From: Lactobacillus sp. ESL0701
GTDB lineage: Bacteria > Bacillota > Bacilli > Lactobacillales > Lactobacillaceae
Assembly: GCF_029433445.1 (NCBI RefSeq)
Contig: NZ_JAQTIC010000003.1
Span: 62,001-126,000, forward strand
Reading direction: 5' to 3'
DNA: 64,000 nt
The translations under genes and the position numbers were made by a program. Below, piece by piece: positions 1 through 9,782 of the stretch (position 1 is its first letter; the number at the start of each line of letters is the position of its first letter). Below the pieces are notes generated by a model. The model was not told the DNA's origin. It made no database searches and saw only the letters and a program-made list of their open reading frames with translations.

Positions 1-1
1 A

Positions 2-3000
2 GCAGCAATTAGTGAACTAACACAAGCTGCTCAGGCTGCTAAGACAGCTATTGATAACTTGCCAGCAGATCAACTGAGTGCAAGCGAAAAAGAAGCTTAT
101 AAGAGTCAGATTGATCAAGCTGTCACTGCGGCAACTAATAATATCAACGCGGCTACGTCGACAGATGATGTAACCAGTGCTAAGACAATTGGTAAGACCA
201 ACATTAATAATATCGAAGTGGCGGCTGATTTAGCGGCTGCTAAAGCCAAGGCATTGCAAGAATTAACAACTGCTCAGACAACTAACAAGCAGGCAATTGA
301 TGATTTATTTGCAGCTGGTAAGATTGATGCTGCTAAGCAAGCTGAATTAAAGGGCAGAATTGATGACTTTTACAATGATGCAGTTGCAAAAGTAACGGCT
401 GATACCACAACTAACCAAATCGTAATTGATAAGACTGCAGGAATTAACGCGATGAACGGTGTGGCGACTGATGCTGCTGACAATGCTAATCAAGAGTTGA
501 CGACTGCCAAAGATAATGCCTTAGACAACACGGGTAATCCCATCGGTTTAAATAATTTGGCTGCTGAAATTAAGGAGCATATTGAGCAGGATAGTAATTT
601 GGGACCTAACCAAAAGTTAGCTTATCAAGCACAAGTTGATGCGGCTTTGGACAAGGCAAAGGCTGATGTCGCTGCGGCTGGGACAACAGACGAAGTTGCG
701 CAAGCAGCAACTAATGGTCGGGATGCAATGTTGCAAGTTAAGGCAGCTGCTGATTTGAAGTCAGCTCAAATTGCTGCTGAAAGAGCATTACTAGCCAAAC
801 ATGATGCTGTTATTGCGGCTATTAATCAAAAGACTAATATTGATAGTACTGGGAAAGCAGCGTTAATTGCTCAAGTTGAAAGTGCATATAATGCCGCTCT
901 AAATAAGGTTGATAATCCGGCACCAGCAACAATTGCTCAAGTTAACAGTGACCGGGATGCTGGTATTGATAACATGCAAAATGTGTTAGTTAATGCTGGT
1001 GATTTGGACAGTTTAATTAAGGAATACCAAGATAAGCTTGACCAAGTAGCACAAGATGCAGTTGATCGCGTTAATGCGTCGGCAATGACTGCTGATGCTA
1101 AACAAACAGCAATTAACGCAATTAACGCTGCTCGTGATGATGGTAAGCAGCAGATTGCGGCTAAAGATAATTTAGCTGATATTAAAACTGCTGAAACTGC
1201 AGGCGAGACAGCAATTTTAGAAGCAGAAAAGGAAACTAGCCTAACTGCTGCTAAGGATGCTGCTAATCAAAAAATTGCTGATGCCGCTGCCACTGCTAAG
1301 CAGCAGCTTCGTGATTCAATTAGGGGCTTATCTGCTGCTGAAATTGCTGCTGGTGAAGCCGCAATTGATGAAGCAGCTGCTACTGCTCATAACGCAATTA
1401 ATGGTGCAACAAGTGAAGCTGCAGTTACTGCTGCGGAAAACCTAGGTGAAACAGCGATTTATCAAGAAGTTGCTAAGGCTGGTTTAGCTGCTAATAAGCG
1501 GCAAGCTAAGGAAGCAATTCAAGCCGCAATCGATAATGCTCAATTCAATGAAGAGGATAGACAGCGGGCGGAATCAATTCAGACAGCTGCTAATAATACA
1601 ATTGATGCGGCAACTACCTCTGCAGAAGTTGATGAGCAAAAGCAATTGGCTTTGGCTGCAATTGCTAATGTTAAGACGGCAGCCGATTTGAACGAAGCTA
1701 AGGATAAGGCAATTGCTGCTCTTGATAAGGAATTAAATGGTGATGGCACTCCTGAAAATCCGGGAATTTTAAACCAAATTGCTAATAATCCTAACTTAAC
1801 TGCTGATGAAATAGCAGAATATCAGAAGCAAGCTAAGGATGCTTACACCAATGCTGTGGCTACCATTAATGGCTCTCAAGATGAGTCGTCACTTCCAGCT
1901 AAGGAGCGTGCGGGAATTCTGGCGATTGACGAAGCTTTAGTTGCCGCAACTTTGCAAGGCAAAAAGAATGCGGCTAACAAAGAATTGGATCAAGCTGCTC
2001 AAGATGCGACTGCAGCGATTGACCAGCTAGACTTGGACCAAACTAAGAAGGATAACTTAAAGAGCTTAGTTGCCAGCGAATTAGAAAAAGCCAAAAATAA
2101 GGTTAATGCCGCAACTGATGAGGCTGGGATTACAGCAGCTGCAACTGAAGGTAAAACAGCAATCAATAATATTAGTGGTCATGCCACTGATGAAGAATTA
2201 ACGCAGGCGGCAAATAATGCCAAAAATAATTTGCAAAATCAGGCAGATGATTTAAAGGCGCAAATTGCCCAGTCATATCAAGATGGAAAGCTAGATCAAG
2301 ATCAATATAATGACTTGAATGAGCAGGTTCAAACTGCCCTAGACAATGCAATTACGGCAATTAATCAGGCAAATACTCCAGATGAGGTAACCCAGGTTGC
2401 AGCTACTGGGACAACAAATATTGCTGCAGTTGCTTCTGCTAAAGATGTAGAAGAAGCCTTGAATACCGACCTGGCAGCCTTACAAGCTGCTGCGGATCAG
2501 GCAAATCAAGCAATTGACGCGTCATCGGCAACGCCGGAACAAAAGCAGCAGATGAAAGCGGCGATTGAAGCCGAACGAGTTAAGGCCGCTGATAAAATTA
2601 AGGATGCTAAGGAAACAACAGACCCAATTACCAATATGGCAGCTGCTAAAGATCAAGGCATAACGACAATTGCCAATATTTCCCAACTTTATGATGAGAA
2701 GGATACTGCGATTAAAGCTTTGAAGCAAAAAGCAGCAGACACTAAAGCTCAAATTGCCGCTGCAGCTAATAATCCAGCTGATGCCGCAAGTCCATACTTA
2801 AGCGTGAGCGAAGTTGCGGCAGCTAACGCCGCCGTTGATGCTGCCCTAAGTGATGCTATTTCCGCAATTAATGCCGCACCAGACCAAGCTGGAATTACTG
2901 CAGCGCAAACAGCCGGCGAGACCGCAATTACTAATTCAACTTTGCCGGCACAATTAGCGGCTGAGAAAAATAAGCAAATTGCCGCGATTAATGCTTACGC

Positions 3001-6000
3001 TGCTGGACCAGATGGTAAGGGTGCAATAGAAGCTTCTAATTTAACTGCTGAGCAAAAAGCAATGCTGGAAGCGCAAATTGAGGCCGCAAGAAAGAAGGCT
3101 GTGGACAAGATTAATAATGTCCAGTTGCCAGCTAATCCGCTGCCAGCTGATTTGACGGCTGCGACAACTGCTATTTCTGATGCTGAAAAGGGAACAGTGC
3201 AAGATGGTGCAGCTGACTTTGGCGAAGCAGGGATTGCCGCGATTGTTAGTGCAGCTTCGGATCAAGAGACGTTGAATCATAAGGCTGATAAGATTGCGGA
3301 GTTAGAACAGTACGCTGCGGATGCAAAACAAAAGATTGAACAATCTGGCTTGCCAGTAGACAAGCAGCAAGAGCAAAAAGCCTTGGTTGATGCTGCATTT
3401 GATACTGCTAAGGCAAAGATTGCGGCGGCAACTGATACAAATGCTGCTGATAATGAATTGAGTACAGGTGAGTGGAATATTGATAATGTTGTTAGAGCCG
3501 CACAACTTGACGGTCAAAAGAGTGCAGCCTTTGATGCTATTAAGGATGAGCAAGATAAGGCAATTGCAATTGTTAATAAGTCGAGCTTAACATCAGAGCA
3601 AAAGCAAGCTGCCATTGCAGATATTAATAGTTCTTATGATGCTGCTAAGGCGTCAGTTGAAGCAGCAGATGATGCTGCCCTTGATAGTGCTAAGGCAGAT
3701 GGTATTGATAAGATTAAGGCGGTTTTAAATAAAGGAAATAGTCATCCCCATTTTGCTAATGAAATTACTAATACTAAGGATTTAGCAACTGATTATGATG
3801 ATTTGGCATTAACTGATGAAGAGAAGACGCAATACAGTGATTTAATTACAGAAGTGGAAAATGGAATTGAAGACTTAGCTGGTGCAACTGATCTAGGATC
3901 AGCAGTTGAAGCTTATGATCGCGGTAGAACTGCTTTGAATAAGCTGATTGCTGCTAAAAAGGTTAATGATGCAGCTAAAGCAGCCAAAGACAGGATCGAT
4001 CAAATTCCGGATGATGTTTTAAGTCAGACGGATAAGACGAATTTGAAAGAGCAGATTGATGCTGCTGCCAAGAAGACGACGGATGCCATTAATGAGGTTG
4101 TTGAGCCCGATGGGGATGTTAGCGGCAAGGCTGATAAGATTGATGAAATTATGACAGCTGGCATGAGCGATATTAATGCTTATGATACGCAAGCATTAAG
4201 TCATTCCCAAGCTGCTGCTAAGAATAAGTTGGACCAAGAAGCAGATACTGCCAATACAGCAATTGATAATTCAGCTTTGACGGCTGAGCAAAAGGCAGCA
4301 CAAAAGCAAAAAGTTCAGGAAGCGTTGGCTGCTGCTAAGGATAAGGTAGATGCTGCAACTGATCAAAATGGAGTTAATACTGCCTTGACAGATGGCAAGA
4401 CAAAGATTTACGATGTTTCCAAGGATACAGAACTTTTACTTGATAAGAATCAAGCTATTCAAGATTTGCAAAATGCTGCAGATGAAGCAACGACTTTAAT
4501 TGATAATTCTAACTTATCTGATGAGGAGAAAGCCACAGAAAAAGGTAATATTGCTGCTGCTGTAAGTGACACTCAGGATAAAATTAACCAGGCTACAACT
4601 AGTGACGATATTCAAGCAGCTTTAACAGACGGTAAGCAATATATTAGTCTAATAGTTGATAAAGTTAACTTACAGCAAGCTAAGAGTAAAGCCAAACAAG
4701 ACTTGGCTGCCGCAGCTGATGCTGCCAATACGGCAATTGATAATTCAAGTTTGACAGATGAGCAAAAGGCAGAACAGAAGGAGAAAGTGCAAGCCGCTTT
4801 GACTACTGCTCAAGGGAAGGTAGACGCTGCGACTGATAGTAAAGATGTTGCAACCGAATTGACTAATGGTAAGACAGCAATTAATGACGCGACAGCTAAT
4901 ACATCACTTCTTGATGCTCAAAACAAGGCTAAGCAAGAATTACAGTTAGCAGCTGATACTGCCAATACGGCAATCGATAATTCAAGTTTGACGGATGAGC
5001 AAAAGGAAGCACAGAAACAAAAAGTGCAAGCTGCTCTGACTGCTGCTCAAGATAAAATTGATGCTGCAACAGATAGTACAGGTGTCGCAAATGCATTAAC
5101 TAGTGGCAAAGATTTGCTTACTGCTAGACAGGATGCAATTAATAAGATTAGCGATGCCTATACAACAGCTAAGGATAAGTTATCGACAGGCAAAATTAGT
5201 CCAACTCAATTGGCCATTGCTAAGCAAAAAGCGCTAGATAACTTAAATGACACTACAAGCAGTGATGATATTAATGACAACTTGGTTAGCTGGCTGCGTG
5301 ACATTGCTACGGCAGCTGTTCAGGATGCAGCAAATGCTGCTGATCAGGCTATTGATAGTAATCCTGATTACAGCCAAGCTGATAAGACTAAGCTCAAAGC
5401 TAAGGTTAATGAGCTATTAAACGAAGCAATCAAGGATCAGGGCGCAATTAACTCGGCAACTGATCATGAAAGTGTGATTGCTGCCCGTGATAAGGCAATT
5501 AATGAAATTATCAAGCATTACACTGATAAGCCAACTATTGATCATGTTTTGCATGATAGTGATAACAGTGGCTCAATTTCAGCACCGACGCCAACTTTAC
5601 CTGCTAATGATGTGGAAAAAGAACAAACCCTGCTGCATAATGCTTATATTTATGATGAAAGTGGCAAGCGAGTTAATAAGTGGGTTCTGAAAGCTGGTTC
5701 AACAGTTAAGACCTATGGCACTAAGGAAATCGCTGGTCAAACTTACCTGATTTTACATAATCAAGGCAAAGAATACTACCTAATTGACACTAACGTCACT
5801 GGTAAATCGGCTAAGTTGAACCATAATGCTTATGTTTATAATCGTTTTGGCAAGCGTGTTGGTACCAAGTCGGTTCTCAAGAAGGGCAAGGCAATTACGA
5901 TTTATGGCAGCCCAGTTAAAATTGCTGGTAAACAATACTACATTATTGGTGCTGGCGAATATATCAAGGCAGCTAATGTCAATGCCGCAACGGCTGTTAA

Positions 6001-6385
6001 GCCATCAGGTCAGCCAGCAACTTTAGGACCTAACGAAAAACTGTTGATGCATAATGCTTATTTGTATAATGAGCATGGTGAACGCGTCAGCCAGGTGGTT
6101 CTAACCGATAATTCAATTGTTGAAGTTAGTGGAACTACAGTCATTAATGGTCGCGAGTTTACTAAGTTGACTAATGGATACTATATAGCTGCTGCTAATA
6201 TAATTGGTACTGAACAGAAGCTGACACATAGTGCCGCTATTTACAATCGGTCAGGTAAGCAAATCGGCAATAAGCTTATCGCCAAGGGTAAGCAGGTAAC
6301 CGTTTATGGTGACCCAGTTACAATTAAGGGTAAACAGTATTACATTATTGGTCGCAACCAATATTTGCAGGTCAATAATTTTTAA
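2..6385 (+). CDS. giant DUF1542-repeat surface protein with C-terminal SLAP domains (5' end outside window)
   Basis: The frame is open from base 2 with no stop, so the gene begins upstream; the TTG at 59 is only an internal codon. More than 2100 residues are visible. About nucleotides 2-5560 encode many Ala/Lys/Asp/Asn-rich helical repeats of roughly 70-80 residues, with recurring motifs such as AADTANTAIDNSSLTDEQK and AATD, typical of DUF1542 repeats of Gram-positive adhesins. A short Ser/Pro linker near 5570-5600 leads to four SLAP-type repeats (about 5626-5800, 5812-5985, 6037-6205, 6217-6380) carrying HNAYVYNRFGKR-like and GKQYYIIG-like motifs. No LPXTG sorting motif is present, so non-covalent wall attachment through SLAP domains is inferred, as known for acidophilus-group S-layer proteins. 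The role is probably adhesion or a wall-spanning stalk; the ligand is unknown. Confidence 0.9.
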   Translation, partial: AAISELTQAAQAAKTAIDNLPADQLSASEKEAYKSQIDQAVTAATNNINAATSTDDVTSAKTIGKTNINNIEVAADLAAAKAKALQELTTAQTTNKQAIDDLFAAGKIDAAKQAELKGRIDDFYNDAVAKVTADTTTNQIVIDKTAGINAMNGVATDAADNANQELTTAKDNALDNTGNPIGLNNLAAEIKEHIEQDSNLGPNQKLAYQAQVDAALDKAKADVAAAGTTDEVAQAATNGRDAMLQVKAAADLKSAQIAAERALLAKHDAVIAAINQKTNIDSTGKAALIAQVESAYNAALNKVDNPAPATIAQVNSDRDAGIDNMQNVLVNAGDLDSLIKEYQDKLDQVAQDAVDRVNASAMTADAKQTAINAINAARDDGKQQIAAKDNLADIKTAETAGETAILEAEKETSLTAAKDAANQKIADAAATAKQQLRDSIRGLSAAEIAAGEAAIDEAAATAHNAINGATSEAAVTAAENLGETAIYQEVAKAGLAANKRQAKEAIQAAIDNAQFNEEDRQRAESIQTAANNTIDAATTSAEVDEQKQLALAAIANVKTAADLNEAKDKAIAALDKELNGDGTPENPGILNQIANNPNLTADEIAEYQKQAKDAYTNAVATINGSQDESSLPAKERAGILAIDEALVAATLQGKKNAANKELDQAAQDATAAIDQLDLDQTKKDNLKSLVASELEKAKNKVNAATDEAGITAAATEGKTAINNISGHATDEELTQAANNAKNNLQNQADDLKAQIAQSYQDGKLDQDQYNDLNEQVQTALDNAITAINQANTPDEVTQVAATGTTNIAAVASAKDVEEALNTDLAALQAAADQANQAIDASSATPEQKQQMKAAIEAERVKAADKIKDAKETTDPITNMAAAKDQGITTIANISQLYDEKDTAIKALKQKAADTKAQIAAAANNPADAASPYLSVSEVAAANAAVDAALSDAISAINAAPDQAGITAAQTAGETAITNSTLPAQLAAEKNKQIAAINAYAAGPDGKGAIEASNLTAEQKAMLEAQIEAARKKAVDKINNVQLPANPLPADLTAATTAISDAEKGTVQDGAADFGEAGIAAIVSAASDQETLNHKADKIAELEQYAADAKQKIEQSGLPVDKQQEQKALVDAAFDTAKAKIAAATDTNAADNELSTGEWNIDNVVRAAQLDGQKSAAFDAIKDEQDKAIAIVNKSSLTSEQKQAAIADINSSYDAAKASVEAADDAALDSAKADGIDKIKAVLNKGNSHPHFANEITNTKDLATDYDDLALTDEEKTQYSDLITEVENGIEDLAGATDLGSAVEAYDRGRTALNKLIAAKKVNDAAKAAKDRIDQIPDDVLSQTDKTNLKEQIDAAAKKTTDAINEVVEPDGDVSGKADKIDEIMTAGMSDINAYDTQALSHSQAAAKNKLDQEADTANTAIDNSALTAEQKAAQKQKVQEALAAAKDKVDAATDQNGVNTALTDGKTKIYDVSKDTELLLDKNQAIQDLQNAADEATTLIDNSNLSDEEKATEKGNIAAAVSDTQDKINQATTSDDIQAALTDGKQYISLIVDKVNLQQAKSKAKQDLAAAADAANTAIDNSSLTDEQKAEQKEKVQAALTTAQGKVDAATDSKDVATELTNGKTAINDATANTSLLDAQNKAKQELQLAADTANTAIDNSSLTDEQKEAQKQKVQAALTAAQDKIDAATDSTGVANALTSGKDLLTARQDAINKISDAYTTAKDKLSTGKISPTQLAIAKQKALDNLNDTTSSDDINDNLVSWLRDIATAAVQDAANAADQAIDSNPDYSQADKTKLKAKVNELLNEAIKDQGAINSATDHESVIAARDKAINEIIKHYTDKPTIDHVLHDSDNSGSISAPTPTLPANDVEKEQTLLHNAYIYDESGKRVNKWVLKAGSTVKTYGTKEIAGQTYLILHNQGKEYYLIDTNVTGKSAKLNHNAYVYNRFGKRVGTKSVLKKGKAITIYGSPVKIAGKQYYIIGAGEYIKAANVNAATAVKPSGQPATLGPNEKLLMHNAYLYNEHGERVSQVVLTDNSIVEVSGTTVINGREFTKLTNGYYIAAANIIGTEQKLTHSAAIYNRSGKQIGNKLIAKGKQVTVYGDPVTIKGKQYYIIGRNQYLQVNNF

Positions 6386-6405
6386 TAAAATTATTCAGAC
6401 CTGAC

Positions 6406-6438
6406 AAAAAACGCTAAGCTGAAAAGCTTAGCGTTTTT
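6406..6438. terminator. bidirectional intrinsic terminator
   Basis: A perfect hairpin with stem AACGCTAAGCT and loop GAAA is flanked by A- and T-runs. It lies between the convergent surface-protein and BI-1 genes and can serve both. Confidence 0.9.
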
Positions 6439-6456
6439 GTTTGTAAAATTATGCTG

Positions 6457-7164
6457 TTAATTATTGTTGTTACTGTATCCGAAAATCTCGAGGATAAACA
6501 GAAAAATGTTAATGAAGTCCAAGTAGAGCTGTAAGGCACCTAAGATGGCCAGACCATTAGTTGAAACCTGATTGCCATAATTGTTGTAAATCATCTTCAT
6601 CTTGTTGGCATCACTGGCAACTAAGCCGGTAAAGATAATCACGCCAATGAAGGAAAAGATGTAGGTAATCGTTGGATTATGCAAAAACATATTAACAATC
6701 CAAGCGATGAAAAAGCCGAATAGAGCGGCGCTGAAATAGGAACCCCAATTAGTTAAATCTTTCTTGGTAAAAGTCCCAAAAGCAGCCATCGCAATGAAGA
6801 CCGCACTTGAAGAAACAAACGCGGTTGTGAGCTGCGTTCCCGTGTAAAAGCCGGCAATTAGGGCAAATTCGAAGCCATAAATGACGGCTAAAATCATTAA
6901 CATAATGAAACTAGCAGCAGGATTGCGGTTGGCCTTAAAGCTGATTCCCAGCGATAAGGCGAAAGGTACCAGCAAAATGAGCCACATCATTGCGACTGGC
7001 ATTTGCATGACGGCACTTCTAAAGACGGTCATTGTTAAATAAGCGGCAAGAGCGGAAACCAGCACTGCGACACCCATTAACGCGTACATTTTGGTTAAAA
7101 AGCTGTTGGTATCAGAGATACTGCGGATTTGCCGCCGTCCCTGATTAGTATCAAAATTATTCAT
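6457..7164 (-). CDS. Bax inhibitor-1 / YccA family membrane protein
   Basis: A 235-residue protein with a short polar N-terminus (about residues 1-20) followed by seven hydrophobic segments, matching the size and topology of bacterial BI-1/YccA/YetJ proteins. Characterised members are pH-sensitive calcium leak channels or FtsH-interacting membrane proteins; the role here is inferred from family only. The ATG at 7164 follows an AAAGGATG-type ribosome site. It is monocistronic, convergent with the surface-protein gene and divergent from the HigBA pair. Confidence 0.85.
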   Translation of the reverse strand: MNNFDTNQGRRQIRSISDTNSFLTKMYALMGVAVLVSALAAYLTMTVFRSAVMQMPVAMMWLILLVPFALSLGISFKANRNPAASFIMLMILAVIYGFEFALIAGFYTGTQLTTAFVSSSAVFIAMAAFGTFTKKDLTNWGSYFSAALFGFFIAWIVNMFLHNPTITYIFSFIGVIIFTGLVASDANKMKMIYNNYGNQVSTNGLAILGALQLYLDFINIFLFILEIFGYSNNNN

Positions 7165-7298
7165 TTAATGACATCCTTTCTTTTTATTAGATGTTAGATA
7201 ATACGGTAACACATTTGGTGTAGAGAGTGAAGAAATAGGGGAAATTTGTTTAATATTATATAAGTGAATTTACAATGCATTAATGATATAATTAGACT

Positions 7299-7664
7299 AT
7301 GAAAAATCCAGAATTTGAATCATATCAGAGACCTAATGGTCACGATGAATTTGTCGAATGGCTAGATAAATTATCTATTAAAGATCAGCAAAAACTATTA
7401 CAGGTAATCACGGATACAGAAGAACAGGGGCTGCTCGTTGCACAAAGGATGAATTGGGTGAAAAAAATTGGCGTCACTAGGAATTTATATGAATTACGAA
7501 GTAAAGTAGGAAAAAACATTCAGAGAGCACTATATTTTCATGTTGAAGATGAACGATATGTTATTACTCATGGTTTTACCAAAAAAACTCAGAAAACGCC
7601 TATTTTTGAAATTAAACATGCGATTAGTTTAAGAAAGGAATGGTATGAACAAAATGAAAATTGA
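7299..7664 (+). CDS. higB: HigB/RelE-type toxin (phage Gp49-like family)
   Basis: A 121-residue basic protein resembling the Gp49-like/HigB branch of RelE-fold mRNA interferases. Visible features are an N-terminal helix with FVEWLDKL, the core VTRNLYELRSKVGKNIQRALYFHV, and a C-terminal THGFTKKTQKTP followed by a helix. The segment LYELR...RALYF and the basic HGFTKKTQKTP match family positions used for RNA contact and cleavage. The gene lies toxin-first and overlaps the downstream HTH gene by 20 bp, the usual HigBA order. The expected activity is translation-dependent mRNA cleavage; this is family knowledge and untested here. Confidence 0.85.
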   Translation: MKNPEFESYQRPNGHDEFVEWLDKLSIKDQQKLLQVITDTEEQGLLVAQRMNWVKKIGVTRNLYELRSKVGKNIQRALYFHVEDERYVITHGFTKKTQKTPIFEIKHAISLRKEWYEQNEN

Positions 7665-7920
7665 CGATATTTTAAAACAAAAATTAAAAGATCCTGAATT
7701 TGCAGAAGGCTATTATTCTGAAAAAGAGCGCTCTGCAAGCGCAATTGCACTATATTATGCAAGAGAAGATGCAGGATTGACACAGGCAGATTTGGCGGAA
7801 CGGGCTGGTGTTCCGCAATCAACAATCGCAAGGATTGAGAGCGGCGGTAATGTAACTTTTGATAAATTAGCTAAGATTGCTCATGCAATGGGTAAAACTA
7901 TTAAAGTGGAATTTTTATAG
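7645..7920 (+). CDS. higA: HigA-type antitoxin, XRE-family HTH protein
   Basis: A 91-residue protein whose C-terminal half is an XRE/Cro helix-turn-helix (about residues 35-85), with AREDAGLTQADLAERAGVP followed by QSTIARIESG. AAGGA lies about 5-7 bases before the ATG at 7645, inside the toxin gene, giving translational coupling. A second ATG three codons later is a possible alternative. It is expected to bind and neutralise the upstream toxin and to autorepress the operon. An AT-rich promoter-like tract lies before 7299, but I could not assign an operator. Confidence 0.88.
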   Translation: MNKMKIDDILKQKLKDPEFAEGYYSEKERSASAIALYYAREDAGLTQADLAERAGVPQSTIARIESGGNVTFDKLAKIAHAMGKTIKVEFL

Positions 7921-8000
7921 GAATTCTTTTTGACAATACTTTTCTGCTATTTTCCTGTAAAATAGAAATGTTAATCAGTGTTTGTAAAAAAGGACGAAAA

Positions 8001-9347
8001 ATGGAAAAAAATCAAATTATTGACTTAGAAATTACCGACTTGTCTTACGAGGCAATGGGAGTAGCGCATTATGAAGGCATGACGATTTTCGTGACCAATG
8101 CGCTGCCGGGTGAAACAGTCAGTGCCAAAATTTTGAAGGTCAAGAAGCGGTTTGCTTTTGCTAAAATCGAAAAGATTATTAAGGAAAGTCCCGACCGAGT
8201 AAATATTGAGCTTAATCAATGGGTGCAAACAGGCCTAGCATCATTAGCACACATTAAGTATGACAAGCAGCTGGAGTTTAAGCGCAATCAGGTCGTTAAC
8301 TTACTGCAAAAGGCTCATTTGGACAATGTGGAAGTCGGTCAGACTTTGCCAAGCCCAGAAGAGACAGGTTACCGTAATAAGGCGCAGGTGCCGGTACGAA
8401 CAGTTAATGGCCAATTGGAGATTGGCTTTTTCAGACGGCATTCACATGACTTGGTGCCATTGACTAATTTCTTTACGACTGATCCCGAGATTGATCGCGT
8501 TTTGGTTGCCGTGCGTGCCATTTTGCGTGCCAGCAAAGTCCCAGCTTATGATGAAATTCATAATAAGGGCGAGGTGCGCTACCTTGATGTGCGCCGCAGC
8601 AAGGCTAATGGCGAAATCATGGTCATCTTGGTTTGTCTGCACAAGGATTTCCCTCAATTAGAAAAAATTGCCGCAGAAATTAAGAAAATCGAAGGTGTTA
8701 CTAGCCTAGTCTTAAATTACAATCCGAAGAAGACCAATGTTATTTTGGGTAAAGCTGACTACTTAATCTTTGGTAAGCCGCAGATTGTTGACCAAATTGG
8801 TGATGTTAAGTTCAGAATTTCGCCGGAAAGTTTCTTCCAAATTAACTCGCTGCAAACGCCAAGATTGTATGACTTGGCAATTAAGCAGGCTGACTTAAAG
8901 GAAACGGATACGGTGATTGATGCTTATTCTGGTATTGGGACAATTGGTTTGAGCGTTGCTAAGCACGTCAAGAGTGTGCGTGGAATTGAAGTTGTGCGGG
9001 ATGCCGTTAAGGATGCCAATGATAATGCCGAAATGAACGACATTCACAATGCCAAGTATTTTGTGGGTAAGGCCGAAGAGTTGATGCCGCGTTGGGCCGA
9101 CAAGGGTATTACCAGCGATGTGATTTTCGTTGATCCCCCAAGAAAGGGCCTGACACCAGAATTTATTGCCGGCGCAGTTAAGACTGGTCCGAAGAAGATT
9201 GTTTATATCTCCTGTAACCCCGCCACGCTTGTGCGTGACTTGCAGGAATTCCAAAAACTGGGTTATGACTTTAACCGGATTGATCCAGTTGATATGTTCC
9301 CACAGACGCCACATGTCGAAGCAGTAGTGGTGTTGACAAGAAAATAG
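8001..9347 (+). CDS. rlmD: 23S rRNA (uracil-5-)-methyltransferase, RlmD/TrmA family
   Basis: An RNA m5U methyltransferase using S-adenosylmethionine. The N-terminal 60 or so residues form a TRAM-like domain (GEGMGV-type region, then LPGETV). The C-terminal half has the SAM motif DAYSGIGTIGL, the DPPRKG motif and the catalytic cysteine in SCNPATLVRDL. An earlier in-frame ATG exists at 7968, but AAAGGACG just before the ATG at 8001 and the family's usual N-terminus favour 8001 (448 residues). The cysteine cluster for an iron-sulfur site seen in E. coli RlmD is absent, as in many Firmicute members. A second paralogue lies at 41186-42565; which uracil each modifies is not readable here. Confidence 0.88.
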   Translation: MEKNQIIDLEITDLSYEAMGVAHYEGMTIFVTNALPGETVSAKILKVKKRFAFAKIEKIIKESPDRVNIELNQWVQTGLASLAHIKYDKQLEFKRNQVVNLLQKAHLDNVEVGQTLPSPEETGYRNKAQVPVRTVNGQLEIGFFRRHSHDLVPLTNFFTTDPEIDRVLVAVRAILRASKVPAYDEIHNKGEVRYLDVRRSKANGEIMVILVCLHKDFPQLEKIAAEIKKIEGVTSLVLNYNPKKTNVILGKADYLIFGKPQIVDQIGDVKFRISPESFFQINSLQTPRLYDLAIKQADLKETDTVIDAYSGIGTIGLSVAKHVKSVRGIEVVRDAVKDANDNAEMNDIHNAKYFVGKAEELMPRWADKGITSDVIFVDPPRKGLTPEFIAGAVKTGPKKIVYISCNPATLVRDLQEFQKLGYDFNRIDPVDMFPQTPHVEAVVVLTRK

Positions 9348-9782
9348 AATAATAGATTAGTATTTTTTGTGTGGAGAAAAAAATAAGGTGCTAATTTAGA
9401 TTTTGCAGCTTTTAGGATAATTAATTAAAAAACTACTGTGGCTGAAAAATTTTTACTACAACCTCTATAAAGAGCCTGAAAAAATTTTTTCTAAAGGAAA
9501 TAAAGTTTTCATATTAATGAAAGTCATAAAGAAATTTATAAGATAATCTGAGAATTGATATTATTAATTCCTTGATTATGAAAACGAGTAATTTAGTTGA
9601 TGATTTTAAACTTGAAATGTTGTTGATAACAGGTAATTACTGAATTATAACACGTTTGTACTTTTTGATTTAAGCCTAATAAAGTATAAAATTTAATTCA
9701 TTATCGCAATTTTCAAGCGCAGCTTTTGCTATACAAAATTAATGATATAATTAATTTTAATTATATTTAAGGAGTCTTATTA
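9348..9782 (+). other. AT-rich non-coding stretch upstream of the DUF262 gene
   Basis: About 435 bp with stops in all frames and no convincing gene or strong hairpin. A TATAAT at 9746-9751 and the ribosome site AAGGAG at 9769-9774 belong to the following gene. I see nothing else identifiable. Confidence 0.6.

Noticed and set aside
2522-3553. several antisense ORFs inside the giant surface gene
   Set aside because: Cys/Ser/Leu-rich translations are shadows of the Ala/Lys repeat codons.
4240-5120. CRISPR array from repeated DNA
   Set aside because: Repeats are long, coding, in frame and diverged; no short constant repeats with unique spacers occur anywhere in the window.
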